From Prevotellaceae bacterium UBA4336 (lineage in GTDB: Bacteria > Bacteroidota > Bacteroidia > Bacteroidales > Bacteroidaceae), in the NCBI GenBank assembly GCA_002394305.1, contig DGTM01000029.1, positions 1 through 36,923 on the forward strand: a stretch of DNA of 36,923 nt, in the 5' to 3' direction. The translations under genes were made by a program, and so were the position numbers. Shown here one piece after another: positions 1-6,855 of this stretch; the first letter of the stretch is position 1; each line of letters begins with the position of its first letter. A model generated the notes under the pieces. It was not told the DNA's origin. It saw only the letters and a program-made list of their open reading frames with translations, and did no database searches.

Positions 1-98
1 TTTGCAACCAATGTGCCAACATTATTCGCTGTCTTCTCTATACCTTAATATATGTATAGTAGGAGAGATAGGCTTCGAAATTTATTGAGCCTTGAACA

Positions 99-128
99 TT
101 GAGCATTAATGTTTTTTTCGTACCTTTG
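99..128 (+). promoter_or_regulatory. Bacteroidetes-type promoter of rmuC
   Basis: A -7 box TACCTTTG lies at 121-128 and a TTG (-33 element) at 99-101, with a 19-bp spacer. This matches the Bacteroidetes primary-sigma form TTTG-N19-21-TAnnTTTG. The expected transcription start is near 133, giving a leader of about 20 nt before the ATG at 155. Confidence 0.7.
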
Positions 129-154
129 TACTGAACAATCATCAAACAATAACT

Positions 155-1564
155 ATGGAACTTATATATCTTCTCTATCTCATCATCGGCATCGCTATTG
201 GTGCCATAGGTGTGTGGCTTGCCATGCGGGCTCAGGTGCAGGCAGCCGGGGAACGTATCGCCCTGACCGAACAGCAGAAACAGCAGGAAGGAGATGCACT
301 CCGACAGCAGATGCGAGAGCAGCAGGAAACGTTCCGGCAGCAGATGCAGACTCTTCAGGAGACACATCAGCAGCAGATGCGGGAACAAAGGGAATCGCAG
401 CAGGAGCAGATGCGCAGTCAGCTGGAGTCGCAACACAGGCAGATGGAGCAGCAGATGGCACTCTTGCGCGAGCAGATGAAGACGAGCTCGGAACAAGTGC
501 TCAAGGAGCGGGCGGCCGAGCTCTCCGCCGTCAACAGCGAACAGCTCTCCAAGATTCTCACTCCGCTGCAACAGAACATCGTGCTGATGCGCTCGCAGAC
601 GGAGAAGATGCAGAAGGACCACGACGATTCCCTGCGCCAGCTGAAGACGGCCATACAGGTCAACATGGAGCGCGAACGGGCGATGGGCGAACAGACGGAA
701 CGTCTGGCGCAGGCCCTCACCGGACAGAACAAGCTGCAGGGCAACTTCGGCGAGCTCAAGCTGACGCAGATACTGGAACAGATGGAGCTGGAGCGCGGCC
801 TGCAGTACGACACACAGGAGACGATGCGCGACGGGGAGGGCCGCAGCATCCTGGGCGACGACGGCCATCGCATGGTACCCGATGCCGTGCTGCACTTCCC
901 CGACGGGCGCGATGTCATCATCGACAGCAAGATGTCCTTCACAGCCTTCGTCGACTACCAGAACGCCCGCGACGATGCCGAGCGCGAGTCGGCCTTGCGC
1001 CGCCACCTCGCCAGCATGCGGCAACACGTCCGCGAGCTCGCTCAGAAGCAGTACTTCCGCTATGCCAAGACGGCGGGAGGCCGACTGGACTTTGTGCTGA
1101 TGTACGTCTTTCAGGAGAGTGCCCTGCAGCTGGCCCTGCAGAGCGACCCGACGCTCTGGAAGGAGGCCTACGACCAGGGCGTCGTCATCTCGGGCAGCCA
1201 GTCGCTCTACATGACCCTGCGCGTGCTCGAACTCACCTGGAAGCAGACCCGCCAGGTGGAGAACCAGGAGAACATCATGAAGTGTGCCAGCACCATCGTG
1301 GAGCGCGTGCAGCTCTTTGCCGAACGCTTCGCCCGCGTAGATGACATGTTGCAGAAGACGCGCCAGGCCTTCGACAGCCTCGGCACCGTCACCGCCGCCT
1401 CCGGCCCCGGCATCATCACCGCCGCCCGCCAGCTCCTCAAGTACGGCGCCCAAGAGAACAAGAAAAAGAAGTCCTTGGGCTCGCCCTCGCTCTTCGAAGA
1501 CAAAAAGGAAGGCAACGCCCCAGTTCTGCCATTGGATAACAAGGAAACGCAAGAGGATACATGA
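155..1564 (+). CDS. rmuC: DNA recombination protein RmuC
   Basis: RmuC family protein of 469 aa, thought to limit DNA inversions and rearrangements. Residues 1-25 form a single N-terminal membrane segment. Residues 30-190 are a Gln/Glu-rich coiled coil. The conserved RmuC domain follows (about 190-440) and contains GNFGELKL, VPDAVLHFPDG, VIIDSKMSF and the C-terminal TAARQLLKYGAQEN. The PD-(D/E)XK-like core (VPDAV ... IDSK) is visible. The start ATG sits about 20 nt after a good promoter. The extreme C-terminus after KKKK (NAPVLPL) resembles the C-terminus of the next gene (NAPALPL). A second, diverged copy of the rmuC 3' end lies at 6641-6789, so the present tail may have arrived with the island between them. 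Confidence 0.93.
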   Translation: MELIYLLYLIIGIAIGAIGVWLAMRAQVQAAGERIALTEQQKQQEGDALRQQMREQQETFRQQMQTLQETHQQQMREQRESQQEQMRSQLESQHRQMEQQMALLREQMKTSSEQVLKERAAELSAVNSEQLSKILTPLQQNIVLMRSQTEKMQKDHDDSLRQLKTAIQVNMERERAMGEQTERLAQALTGQNKLQGNFGELKLTQILEQMELERGLQYDTQETMRDGEGRSILGDDGHRMVPDAVLHFPDGRDVIIDSKMSFTAFVDYQNARDDAERESALRRHLASMRQHVRELAQKQYFRYAKTAGGRLDFVLMYVFQESALQLALQSDPTLWKEAYDQGVVISGSQSLYMTLRVLELTWKQTRQVENQENIMKCASTIVERVQLFAERFARVDDMLQKTRQAFDSLGTVTAASGPGIITAARQLLKYGAQENKKKKSLGSPSLFEDKKEGNAPVLPLDNKETQEDT

Positions 1565-1586
1565 ATGACATAAAGAAGTAGGCACT

Positions 1587-2681
1587 ATGAACGAGATAGA
1601 GAAGGACAACCACATAGCTTCATCCGCATCGACACAATCCCTGATACAGGATTTGCGTCAAATTGTAGAGCAGGCACGTTGTCGCGTCGCCTCAACAGCC
1701 AATGCAGAACTCACCATGATGTATTGGCATATAGGCGAACGCATCAATCGTGAAGTTCTTGGCAATCAACGCGCCGAGTACGGCAAGCAAATTGTCGCAT
1801 CAGTGGTGCGACAATTGCAAGAAGACTTTGGAACAAAGGGATTTGACGAAAAGAACATCCGTAGGATGATGCAATTCGCCCAATTATTCCCTGATGAAAA
1901 AATTGTCGCACCACTGGCGCGACAATTGTCCTGGTCTCATTTTCTGATGGTTATGCCCTTAAAGGACGAACTCCAACGAGAGTTCTATCTTACAATGGCT
2001 GCATCAGAAAATTGGAGTAAACGCATGCTTCGCAAGGAGATTGACGGGATGCTTTTTGAGCGGACTGCAATTGCCAACAAGCCCGACGAACTCATCAAGA
2101 AAGAGCTTTCTTCTTTACGCGATGACAATGTGCTCTCGCCCGACTTGGTTTTCAAGAGTCCCTACTTCTTGGAGTTCACAGGTCTCACGGGAATGTACAG
2201 CGAGAGAACATTGGAGGACAGCCTGCTTGCACATTTAGAGCAGTTCATCGTTGAGTTGGGCAATGGCTTCACATTTGTTGCGCGGCAGAAGCGGATGATT
2301 ATTGATGGCGAGGACTTCTATCTTGATTTGCTTTTCTATCATCGCCGGCTGCATCGTCTGATTGCCATTGACCTCAAGCTTGGTCGCTTCAAAGCTCAGT
2401 ACAAAGGTCAGATGGAGCTTTATCTTCGCTGGTTAGAGCAAAACGAGATGGAGCCTGGCGAAGAGTCGCCCTTGGGCTTGTTGCTTTGCACAGAGGGAGG
2501 AGAAGAACAGATAGAATTGCTGCAACTCGACAAGGCTGGCATCAAAGTCGCCCAGTACATGACCGAGTTGCCGCCTCGCGAAGTGCTGATACGACAAATT
2601 CAGAAATCCTTAGAGGCAGCCAAAGCCCATTTTGACGACACAGAAGACAGTAACGCCCCCGCTCTGCCATTAGAGGAATGA
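1587..2681 (+). CDS. DUF1016 / YhcG-type PD-(D/E)XK nuclease family protein
   Basis: Protein of 364 aa, typical of the DUF1016 (YhcG, PDDEXK_nuclease) family, which is common in defence islands and near restriction systems. The N-terminal half (about 15-165) is the helical DUF1016_N region with MYWHIGERI, AEYGKQIV and the hallmark LSWSHF. The C-terminal half carries the nuclease-like core: FYLDLLFYHRRLH, then the IDLKLGRFKAQYKGQM segment, in which the usual E-x-K reads D-L-K. The gene starts 22 nt after the rmuC stop and is 39 nt before the next gene, so it probably shares a transcript with one or both. It contains two 27-bp palindromes (see 1790-1927). Exact biochemical role is not known; nuclease activity is inferred from the family. 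Confidence 0.9.
   Translation: MNEIEKDNHIASSASTQSLIQDLRQIVEQARCRVASTANAELTMMYWHIGERINREVLGNQRAEYGKQIVASVVRQLQEDFGTKGFDEKNIRRMMQFAQLFPDEKIVAPLARQLSWSHFLMVMPLKDELQREFYLTMAASENWSKRMLRKEIDGMLFERTAIANKPDELIKKELSSLRDDNVLSPDLVFKSPYFLEFTGLTGMYSERTLEDSLLAHLEQFIVELGNGFTFVARQKRMIIDGEDFYLDLLFYHRRLHRLIAIDLKLGRFKAQYKGQMELYLRWLEQNEMEPGEESPLGLLLCTEGGEEQIELLQLDKAGIKVAQYMTELPPREVLIRQIQKSLEAAKAHFDDTEDSNAPALPLEE
1790..1927 (+). repeat. Two near-identical 27-bp palindromes inside the DUF1016 gene
   Basis: Copy 1 (1790-1816) has perfect 10-bp arms AATTGTCGCA/TGCGACAATT around a 7-nt loop. Copy 2 (1901-1927) has 9-bp arms AATTGTCGC/GCGACAATT. The reverse complement of copy 2 matches copy 1 at 25 of 27 positions, so the copies also form an inverted pair 84 nt apart. 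They encode the related peptides QIVASVVRQL and KIVAPLARQL. Confidence 0.8.
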
Positions 2682-2720
2682 TACAAGACTACAAAACAGC
2701 TAAATTTATATGAAACGTAT

Positions 2721-3242
2721 ATGATGGAACGAGAAATAAGTGAAAGATATTTTTTTGACCCTTTCGACTATGATAAGAAAGGGCGGAGACGTAAGGATGG
2801 ACTCCCTTTTCGAGAACTTGTACGAGAATTCGAAAGAGACTTCCACGCGCGACATACTACGGAGTATGCTTTAAACTTCTATAGCAATTCCAGTACAATG
2901 AGACTATTGCAAAAGTCTTGTGATGCTGCACCGTTTCTAATGTATGGAATGGACTTGTATCAAGGAACATCCTTCGACGCGGAACAAGACCCATACATTA
3001 ACCACGAAATGGACAAACATAGTAAGAATATATATGTTTATGGTATAGACTCTGCATTTATGACAGAGTTTGACAAAGATGGATACCCCATACTTGATGA
3101 AGATGGTGACATTTTTCCGCTAACGCTTCTTATAGACAAAACGATGAGAGACAATGAGGTCAGGCTGGCAGTTCCCACACTTGACGATGGCGATGAAACA
3201 GAGGGTGTAACTATAGATGTACCACATTTTGAATATGCATGA
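2721..3242 (+). CDS. Hypothetical protein, first gene of a three-gene cassette
   Basis: Protein of 173 aa that I do not recognise. It is soluble, with no signal peptide or membrane segment. The N-terminal 45 residues are strongly charged (RYFFDPFDYDKKGRRRK), and the C-terminal half is acidic (LDEDGDIF, LDDGDETEG). ATG codons stand at 2721 and 2724 with no clear ribosome site. Its TGA overlaps the ATG of the next gene (ATGA at 3239-3242), which indicates translational coupling. A+T content is above that of the chromosomal flanks. The tight coupling to a PD-(D/E)XK-like protein suggests a partner role; this is inference. Confidence 0.7.
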   Translation: MMEREISERYFFDPFDYDKKGRRRKDGLPFRELVREFERDFHARHTTEYALNFYSNSSTMRLLQKSCDAAPFLMYGMDLYQGTSFDAEQDPYINHEMDKHSKNIYVYGIDSAFMTEFDKDGYPILDEDGDIFPLTLLIDKTMRDNEVRLAVPTLDDGDETEGVTIDVPHFEYA

Positions 3243-4495
3243 TGGAAACAAAGGAAAAGAATAAGCAGTGGCACTTGATTCGCAATGATAACGGCGAATG
3301 GATAAGCGACGAATACGCCGTGCTCCTCACTCCATTGGAGGCAACCATACTAAAAGCATTGGCGGTCAAGCAAAGGAAAAAACTAAGCATTCAACACGGA
3401 GAAGATGGCCTACTGTGGTGTTATAAGCATGAATATGAATCTATTGATATGAGTACTCCTCCGCCCGTTGAACACAAACTGAAAATAAAGAAAAGCTATC
3501 AGTATAGTGACAAAGTTAAAGAGTATCTACAAAAATTAGAACAGGAAATATTAAATGAAAAACAAGACATGAAAGACAGAACTGATGATTTCGATATCAT
3601 AAGGGAGATGTTAAATCAGAAAACTGGTGTTTCTGATTTACCTCAAGACTATAATTACAAATTTGAAAAACAAAAAAAGACCTTGGTGATAAAGCTTTCG
3701 GAAAAGGGTTTGAAGGCTAATATGCAAGATAATGGAAGTGCTTTTGAGAGTTGGGCAATTATATTAAAATTTTATTTGAGTGATGTTATAACTACTGTCA
3801 CCATTGATTGGGAGGATTTACACTACGATGATGGGGTTAATCTCCATTTTAACAGATTTGTTTATCGTCTCACAAAATTTATTCAAACATATGAATGGGC
3901 ATCCGCAGCACGCCCCATCCCCCCAACACCTTCTGTACTCGTATGCAACTTCCCCATTGGAGGTGCTGCTAAATATGATAAACATAGTGAAGGAAGCGAA
4001 GGTTGGATAGAATGCAAGTATGTTGAGAAGTATAGATATGATTATGAAGTAATGGATCATCAATTGCCAGTAGGAATATTTTACAATAAGGTAAGTCGTG
4101 ATACCCATTACACAACGGGACAGAAAAGTGCTATAGACATCTGGGCAATTAGGAATCAAGAACTCTTTATTTTTGAACTAAAAAAACCAAACAATAAAGT
4201 TTTAGGTGTCATATCAGAGTTGATGTTCTACACAAATATTCTACAAGATATTTTGTCTCACAGGATACAATATCAGTATGACACGAAAATGCAAGTTGCA
4301 ATAGAAAACAACTTCCGAGGATTTGGTGATTTGTATCGGTCATATATAAGTGGCAACATACAAAATATTAATGCTGTCATACTTTCTCAAAATGTACATC
4401 CATTGATACAACCATCTCTCCTTGACTTTGTCAATGATTCTGCTCGACTAAAATACTGTCGGATTAAATACTCAATGAAACAAGTTGAATTGTAA
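3239..4495 (+). CDS. Putative PD-(D/E)XK nuclease-like protein, cassette gene 2
   Basis: Protein of 418 aa from a very AT-rich stretch. Residues 100-125 look like a coiled coil (LQKLEQEILNEKQDMKDR). The middle is not recognised. A plausible PD-(D/E)XK active site is visible late in the protein: D300 in AIDIWAI followed by E313-L-K315 in FIFELKKPN, with hydrophobic strands before each. This spacing matches Mrr/restriction-type folds but is too short a motif to prove the family. The start overlaps the previous stop by 4 nt, and the next gene begins 10 nt after this stop, so the three genes form one unit. Function is unknown; a DNA- or RNA-cleaving defence role is inference from motif and neighbours. 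Confidence 0.7.
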   Translation: MMETKEKNKQWHLIRNDNGEWISDEYAVLLTPLEATILKALAVKQRKKLSIQHGEDGLLWCYKHEYESIDMSTPPPVEHKLKIKKSYQYSDKVKEYLQKLEQEILNEKQDMKDRTDDFDIIREMLNQKTGVSDLPQDYNYKFEKQKKTLVIKLSEKGLKANMQDNGSAFESWAIILKFYLSDVITTVTIDWEDLHYDDGVNLHFNRFVYRLTKFIQTYEWASAARPIPPTPSVLVCNFPIGGAAKYDKHSEGSEGWIECKYVEKYRYDYEVMDHQLPVGIFYNKVSRDTHYTTGQKSAIDIWAIRNQELFIFELKKPNNKVLGVISELMFYTNILQDILSHRIQYQYDTKMQVAIENNFRGFGDLYRSYISGNIQNINAVILSQNVHPLIQPSLLDFVNDSARLKYCRIKYSMKQVEL

Positions 4496-4505
4496 TTTTA
4501 AGCAC

Positions 4506-5762
4506 ATGAAGATTACCATCCATCGCGGAGCCAATCAGATTGGAGGTTGCATCACGGAGATAGCTACCGAGGAAGCAAAGGTCTTTATCGACTTCGGCTG
4601 CAATTTGCCTGGTTCAAAGAAGGAAGAACTAACAGCCAAGGAGGTGGATGAAATAGCTGGAGATGCTGATGCCATTTTCTACTCTCATTATCATGGCGAC
4701 CATGTCGGGCTGCACCACCTTATTCCCGTACGTATAGCCCAATACATGGGGGCTGGAGCTATTGATATTATGCGCTGCAAGTACGACGCATTGAATACAC
4801 ATCAAGATTTCAGCCAGCAGCTGACTGCCATTAAAAGAATGATTCCTTTCAAGGAACGAGAGCGCATTGCCGTAAAGAACAACATCTTTGTCACTCCCTT
4901 CTTTGTCAGTCATTCCGCTTTTGATGCCTATATGTTTCTAATTGAGTGCGATGGCAAGAGGATTCTTCATACTGGTGATTTCCGCCGTCACGGGTATCTC
5001 GGCAAGGGGTTGTTCCCTACATTGGAAAAATTCATAGGCAAGGTTGACATACTCATCACAGAGGGAACAATGCTTGGACGGAGTCAAGAACAAGTAGTCA
5101 CAGAGCATCAGATACAACTAAACACTATTCAAGCCCTCAGAGAACATAAATACGTTTTTGCCCTCTGTTCCTCTACGGATATTGACCGTCTTGCCTCTTT
5201 CCACGCAGCGTGCAAAAAGACAGGAAGGCTTTTCCTCGTGGATGCCTATCAACGCCGCGTGCTTGATGTGTTCTCGGAATATAGCGGTAGCAAAAGTTCA
5301 CTTTATAAATTTGACAATGTCTTTGAATTGCGTGACCATAAATCTTATCGGATAGAAAAGATAACCAATTATCTTCGGGACAAAGGTTTCTTGATGCCTG
5401 TGCGGATGAATAGTCTGTGGCTAATAGAGGATATGGTGCAGGTATTCAATGACGAGGCGCCGTGGCTATTGTATTCTATGTGGAGTGGCTATGCAGAAGG
5501 GGGTGGAGATAATGCCAATGAGAATGTTATCGCTATCCGTCACCTCTTTGAGAATCGCATTCTCGATGGTGTGAAGGACGGCTTCCATACAAGCGGCCAT
5601 GCAGATGTTGCAACTCTTAGTGAAATTTGCCAGGCAGTAAGCCCGTCAATTGGCACGATACCTATTCACAAAGATGTTGGGGCAAATTACAAGTCACGAA
5701 CATCTCGGGTGTTTGATGAAGGATTCTTTAAAACAGATGGAATAGAAATAGAAGTACATTAG
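4506..5762 (+). CDS. Beta-CASP metallo-beta-lactamase-fold hydrolase (RNase J-like), cassette gene 3
   Basis: Protein of 418 aa from the ATG at 4506; a TTG 21 nt upstream in frame is less likely. The metallo-beta-lactamase motif II is intact: S60-H61-Y-H63-G-D65-H66. Later motifs include HTGDFRRHG, TEGTMLGRS (motif resembling the beta-CASP TEST/TEGT element) and HTSGHAD, which matches the beta-CASP signature of RNase J and related RNA nucleases. A two-zinc hydrolase acting on RNA or DNA is therefore likely. It is shorter than RNase J (about 550 aa) and lacks its C-terminal domain. It is the third gene of the cassette with 2721-3242 and 3239-4495, which sets it apart from housekeeping RNase J. 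Confidence 0.85.
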   Translation: MKITIHRGANQIGGCITEIATEEAKVFIDFGCNLPGSKKEELTAKEVDEIAGDADAIFYSHYHGDHVGLHHLIPVRIAQYMGAGAIDIMRCKYDALNTHQDFSQQLTAIKRMIPFKERERIAVKNNIFVTPFFVSHSAFDAYMFLIECDGKRILHTGDFRRHGYLGKGLFPTLEKFIGKVDILITEGTMLGRSQEQVVTEHQIQLNTIQALREHKYVFALCSSTDIDRLASFHAACKKTGRLFLVDAYQRRVLDVFSEYSGSKSSLYKFDNVFELRDHKSYRIEKITNYLRDKGFLMPVRMNSLWLIEDMVQVFNDEAPWLLYSMWSGYAEGGGDNANENVIAIRHLFENRILDGVKDGFHTSGHADVATLSEICQAVSPSIGTIPIHKDVGANYKSRTSRVFDEGFFKTDGIEIEVH

Positions 5763-5838
5763 CTTCCTTTTGTATCAAATTATAAATGGAGAAACGTGCA
5801 TAAAAACGAGACAACAAGGTAAAAACAAATAAAAGTTG

Positions 5839-5846
5839 TACCTTTG
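5839..5846 (+). promoter_or_regulatory. Promoter -7 box upstream of the rhuM remnant
   Basis: TACCTTTG lies 19 nt before the ATG at 5865, in an A-rich stretch. No good TTG is seen at the -33 position, so this is weaker than the other promoters here. Confidence 0.45.
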
Positions 5847-5864
5847 CAAACGAAACATGATACT

Positions 5865-6640
5865 ATGACAAACGACAAAGGACAAATACTATTATATCAG
5901 ACTCCCGATGGTGAGTCGCGCATTGAGGTGAGGTTGCAAGGGGAGACCGTGTGACTGAGCCTTGAGCAAATGACAGAGCTGTTCCAGCGCAACAAATCCA
6001 CCATCTCCCGACACATCAAGAATGCGTTTGAGGATGGGGAACTACAGCCAGATACAACTGTTGCATTTTTTGCAACAGTTCAAATGGAGGGTAAGAGAAA
6101 AGTGGAGCGTGACATCGCTTACTATAACCTCGACATGATAATCAGCGTCGGCTATCGCGTGCATTCCTATCGTGGCGTGCAATTCCGCATGTGGGCAACA
6201 AGGGTTCTGAAGGAATACATTGTGAAAGGCTTTGTCCTGAACGACGACTTGCTGAAACGTGCAGGCGGCGGCAACTATTTCGACGAACTGTTGGCTCGCA
6301 TTCGCGACATCCGCTCATCGGAAAAGGTATTCTACAGGAAGGTACTTGAAATCTATGCACTCAGCATTGACTACGACCCTCGCGTGGAGATGACGCAGGA
6401 GTTTTTCAAGACGGTGCAGAACAAGATGCACTTTTCCGTGCATGGGCAGACAGCGGCTGAGATTATCTATGAAAGGGCTGATGCGCAGAAGGATTTCATG
6501 GGGCTGACCACCTGAACAGGTGTGATGCCAAAAAGAACTGACGCAGAGATTGCTAAGAACTATCTGTCGCAGGAAGAGGTCACAACGCTCAACCGCATCG
6601 TCAGCCTGTACCTCGACTTCGCCGAACTCCAGGCAGAAGA
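5865..6640 (+). pseudogene. rhuM: RhuM-family (virulence protein RhuM) remnant with two nonsense codons and a lost 3' end
   Basis: Read in one frame from the ATG at 5865, the segment gives a RhuM-family protein: KGQILLYQTPDGESRIEVRL, an internal HTH-like stretch (MTELFQRNKSTISRHI), VGYRVHSYRGVQFRMWATRVL, and IAKNYLSQEEVTTLNRIVSLYL. Two in-frame TGA codons interrupt it, at 5952-5954 and 6513-6515. Both fall where the family has Trp (TVW-LSLEQM and MGLTTW). A third Trp in between is still TGG. Homology stops after DFAELQAE at about 6640, where it runs directly into a copy of the rmuC 3' end in another frame. Translation from the ATG at 5970 could give a 181-aa product, but without the first part of the domain. 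I call it a decayed gene. Confidence 0.82.
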
Positions 6641-6789
6641 GCATCACCACCGCCGCCCGCCAGCTCCTCAAGTACGGCGCCCAGGAGAACAAGAAGAAGA
6701 AATCGCTCTCCTCGCCGTCTTTGCTCGAGGAGAAAGGGGAAACTGGCGATACGGCGAGCCAAGTTGACAAACTAGACGTGCCTAGTTGA
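6641..6789 (+). pseudogene. Displaced 3' end of rmuC
   Basis: 6641-6736 aligns with 1410-1505 of rmuC at a constant offset of 5231 bp. It includes 36 identical bases (1417-1452 = 6648-6683) and then mostly third-position changes, so the encoded AARQLLKYGAQENKKKKS is conserved. It then continues with its own C-terminus (ending LDVPS) to a TGA at 6787-6789. The synonymous pattern indicates an rmuC allele under past coding selection, not a fresh duplication. It most simply represents the original tail of the resident rmuC, separated from its gene by the 5-kb island. Confidence 0.85.
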
Positions 6790-6846
6790 TAATGTAGGCA
6801 TGCCAAGTTGGCAAACTAGACGTGCCTAGTTGACTGGCTAGGCACG
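6759..6846 (+). repeat. Four 22-bp units in an alternating A-B-A-B array
   Basis: The array consists of four contiguous units of exactly 22 bp (6759-6780, 6781-6802, 6803-6824, 6825-6846). Units 1 and 3 differ at one base and start CCAAGTTG. Units 2 and 4 start CCTAGTTGA. Each unit is partly self-complementary (AGTT/AACT; CCTAG/CTAGG in unit 4). The first unit overlaps the end of the rmuC relic and the last is followed by CTTCTTTT. It lies between convergent genes and could act as a terminator. Confidence 0.85.
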
Positions 6847-6855
6847 CTTCTTTTA

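Noticed and set aside
1..98. Gene or RNA at the left edge.
   Set aside because: Only a weak TATAC/GTATA hairpin at about 40-58 and AT-rich sequence are visible. There is not enough to call a feature.
38..1615. Long open frame antisense to rmuC (525 codons).
   Set aside because: It is a shadow of the GC-rich, Gln/Leu-rich rmuC sequence on the other strand. It has no domain and low-complexity Leu/His/Ala content. Similar shadows opposite the FAD oxidoreductase, gpmI and the M16 gene were left out for the same reason.
5952..5954. Selenocysteine at the TGA of rhuM.
   Set aside because: The family has Trp here, no SECIS-like hairpin stands out after the codon, and the gene is also truncated at its 3' end.
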